Origin: Tetmemena sp. SeJ-2015
Lineage: Eukaryota > Ciliophora > Spirotrichea > Sporadotrichida > Oxytrichidae
Direction of reading: 5' to 3'
DNA length: 14,509 nt
Assembly: GCA_027382625.1 (NCBI GenBank)
Contig: JAJKFJ010024440.1
Coordinates: forward strand, 1-14,509
Shown: piece after piece, positions 14,115 through 14,509 of the stretch
Position numbering within the stretch: position 1 is the first letter of the stretch
Layout: each line of letters opens with the position of its first letter
Translations under genes and position numbers: made by a program
The notes under the pieces: model-generated
Database searches by the model: none
The model's input: the letters and a program-made list of their open reading frames with translations, nothing else
What the model was told of the DNA's origin: nothing

Positions 14115-14509
14115 ATGAACCCAAAATTTGATAACTCTCGTGCTCTCTCAATGGGAAATATCTACTCTGAACAGCAAAAGCACTTCCAGTTCAAAACATG
14201 CGCAGTTTGCTAAAATGAAATTACCTTAATTGATGACTACTGCTTTACTTTTCATCCAGGACTAAAATTCTATTGCCCAACTCATAAAGAATGCAGCTTT
14301 CACTTGAGACGTGATTCAGGTCTCGTTGTGATTCCACATTTTGAAGTTAAAGTGGCTCAAGATGATCTTCCTCAAGATAATCTACTTAATCATAAGGTGA
14401 GTCCAAAATAATTGATTGTTGCCATTGAGATTCAGCATCCTGTGTCAAAGTAGCTTTTATTCCAATAACAAAACATTACAGTAACCTCAGTAACGATCAA
14501 CAATTCTAA
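14115..14509 (+). CDS. Gene G: Cys/His-rich, probably zinc-binding protein, 5' part
   Basis: ATG at 14115, open to the window edge (131 codons). After a polar leader (MNPKFDNSRALSMGN) comes a possible metal-binding cluster at residues about 31-65: CAVC, then DDYC, FHPG, FYCPTHKEC and FHLRR, giving Cys-x2-Cys, further Cys and His pairs. The following part is hydrophilic, then beta-like (LIVAIEIQHPVSKQ). One in-frame TAA and several TAA/TAG Gln codons fit the ciliate code. GTGAGT at 14398-14403 resembles a 5' splice site, but the frame stays coding-like beyond it. The start lies 17 bp from the start of ORF F on the other strand, so one of the two starts may be wrong. Family not identified. Confidence 0.55.

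Noticed and set aside
1..14509. Many short ORFs bounded by TAA/TAG as separate small genes
   Set aside because: TAA and TAG fall inside well-conserved domains at Gln-compatible positions in both oxidases and both arrestin genes, so they are sense codons. Standard-code ORFs here are fragments.
1..14509. Macronuclear telomere repeats or transposon ends (C4A4 tracts)
   Set aside because: No CCCCAAAA tandem run is present on either strand, so neither nanochromosome ends nor TBE-type transposon termini can be claimed.
1..14509. Most inserts as ordinary short introns
   Set aside because: Most have no GT-AG ends that restore frame, many are under 40 bp, and direct repeats at both ends give the exact frame. 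Only the segments listed as introns have good splice signals.

Overview
The window looks like germline (micronuclear) DNA of a hypotrich/stichotrich ciliate of the Oxytricha-Stylonychia type. Three things point there. (1) Real genes read through many in-frame TAA and TAG codons as glutamine, while TGA is the only stop. (2) The coding sequence is cut into short pieces by AT-rich inserts of about 13-190 bp. Nearly every insert is flanked by a short direct repeat (2-12 bp), and removing the insert plus one repeat copy restores a continuous protein. That is the MDS/IES/pointer structure of genes before macronuclear development. (3) A few further inserts are ordinary GT-AG introns. No telomere repeat (C4A4) is visible, so this is not a mature nanochromosome. 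The species is an inference; the architecture is read from the sequence.

Layout: gene C (minus, <1-873), an acidic, Gln-rich protein of unknown function that runs off the left edge. Genes A (1416-3880) and B (4400-6505), both plus, are tandem arrestin-fold paralogs. Genes D (6631-9568) and E (9819-12856), both minus, are tandem peroxisomal acyl-CoA oxidase paralogs, each ending in the PTS1 signal AKL. Then come a broken or heavily interrupted minus-strand ORF of unknown function (F, 13275-14097) and the 5' part of a plus-strand Cys/His-rich protein (G, 14115->14509). All MDSs are in linear order, so none of these genes is scrambled.

I resolved 47 IESs in genes A-E, with two locations ambiguous in exact boundary, plus five introns and one intron-or-IES. 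The internal check is strict. After removal the coding lengths are 1926 nt (A, 641 aa), 1605 nt (B, 534 aa), 2049 nt (D, 682 aa) and 2064 nt (E, 687 aa), all multiples of three, ending in TGA. The A/B and D/E pairs then align through the junctions with matching spacing.

The two oxidases would carry out the first, FAD-dependent and H2O2-producing step of peroxisomal beta-oxidation. The two arrestin-like proteins would be trafficking or signalling adaptors. I see no functional link between the two families; the striking common feature is that each is a local tandem duplication whose copies carry different IES sets. In the IES entries, coordinates run from the first base of the left pointer copy to the base before the right copy, and pointers are written as on the plus strand.
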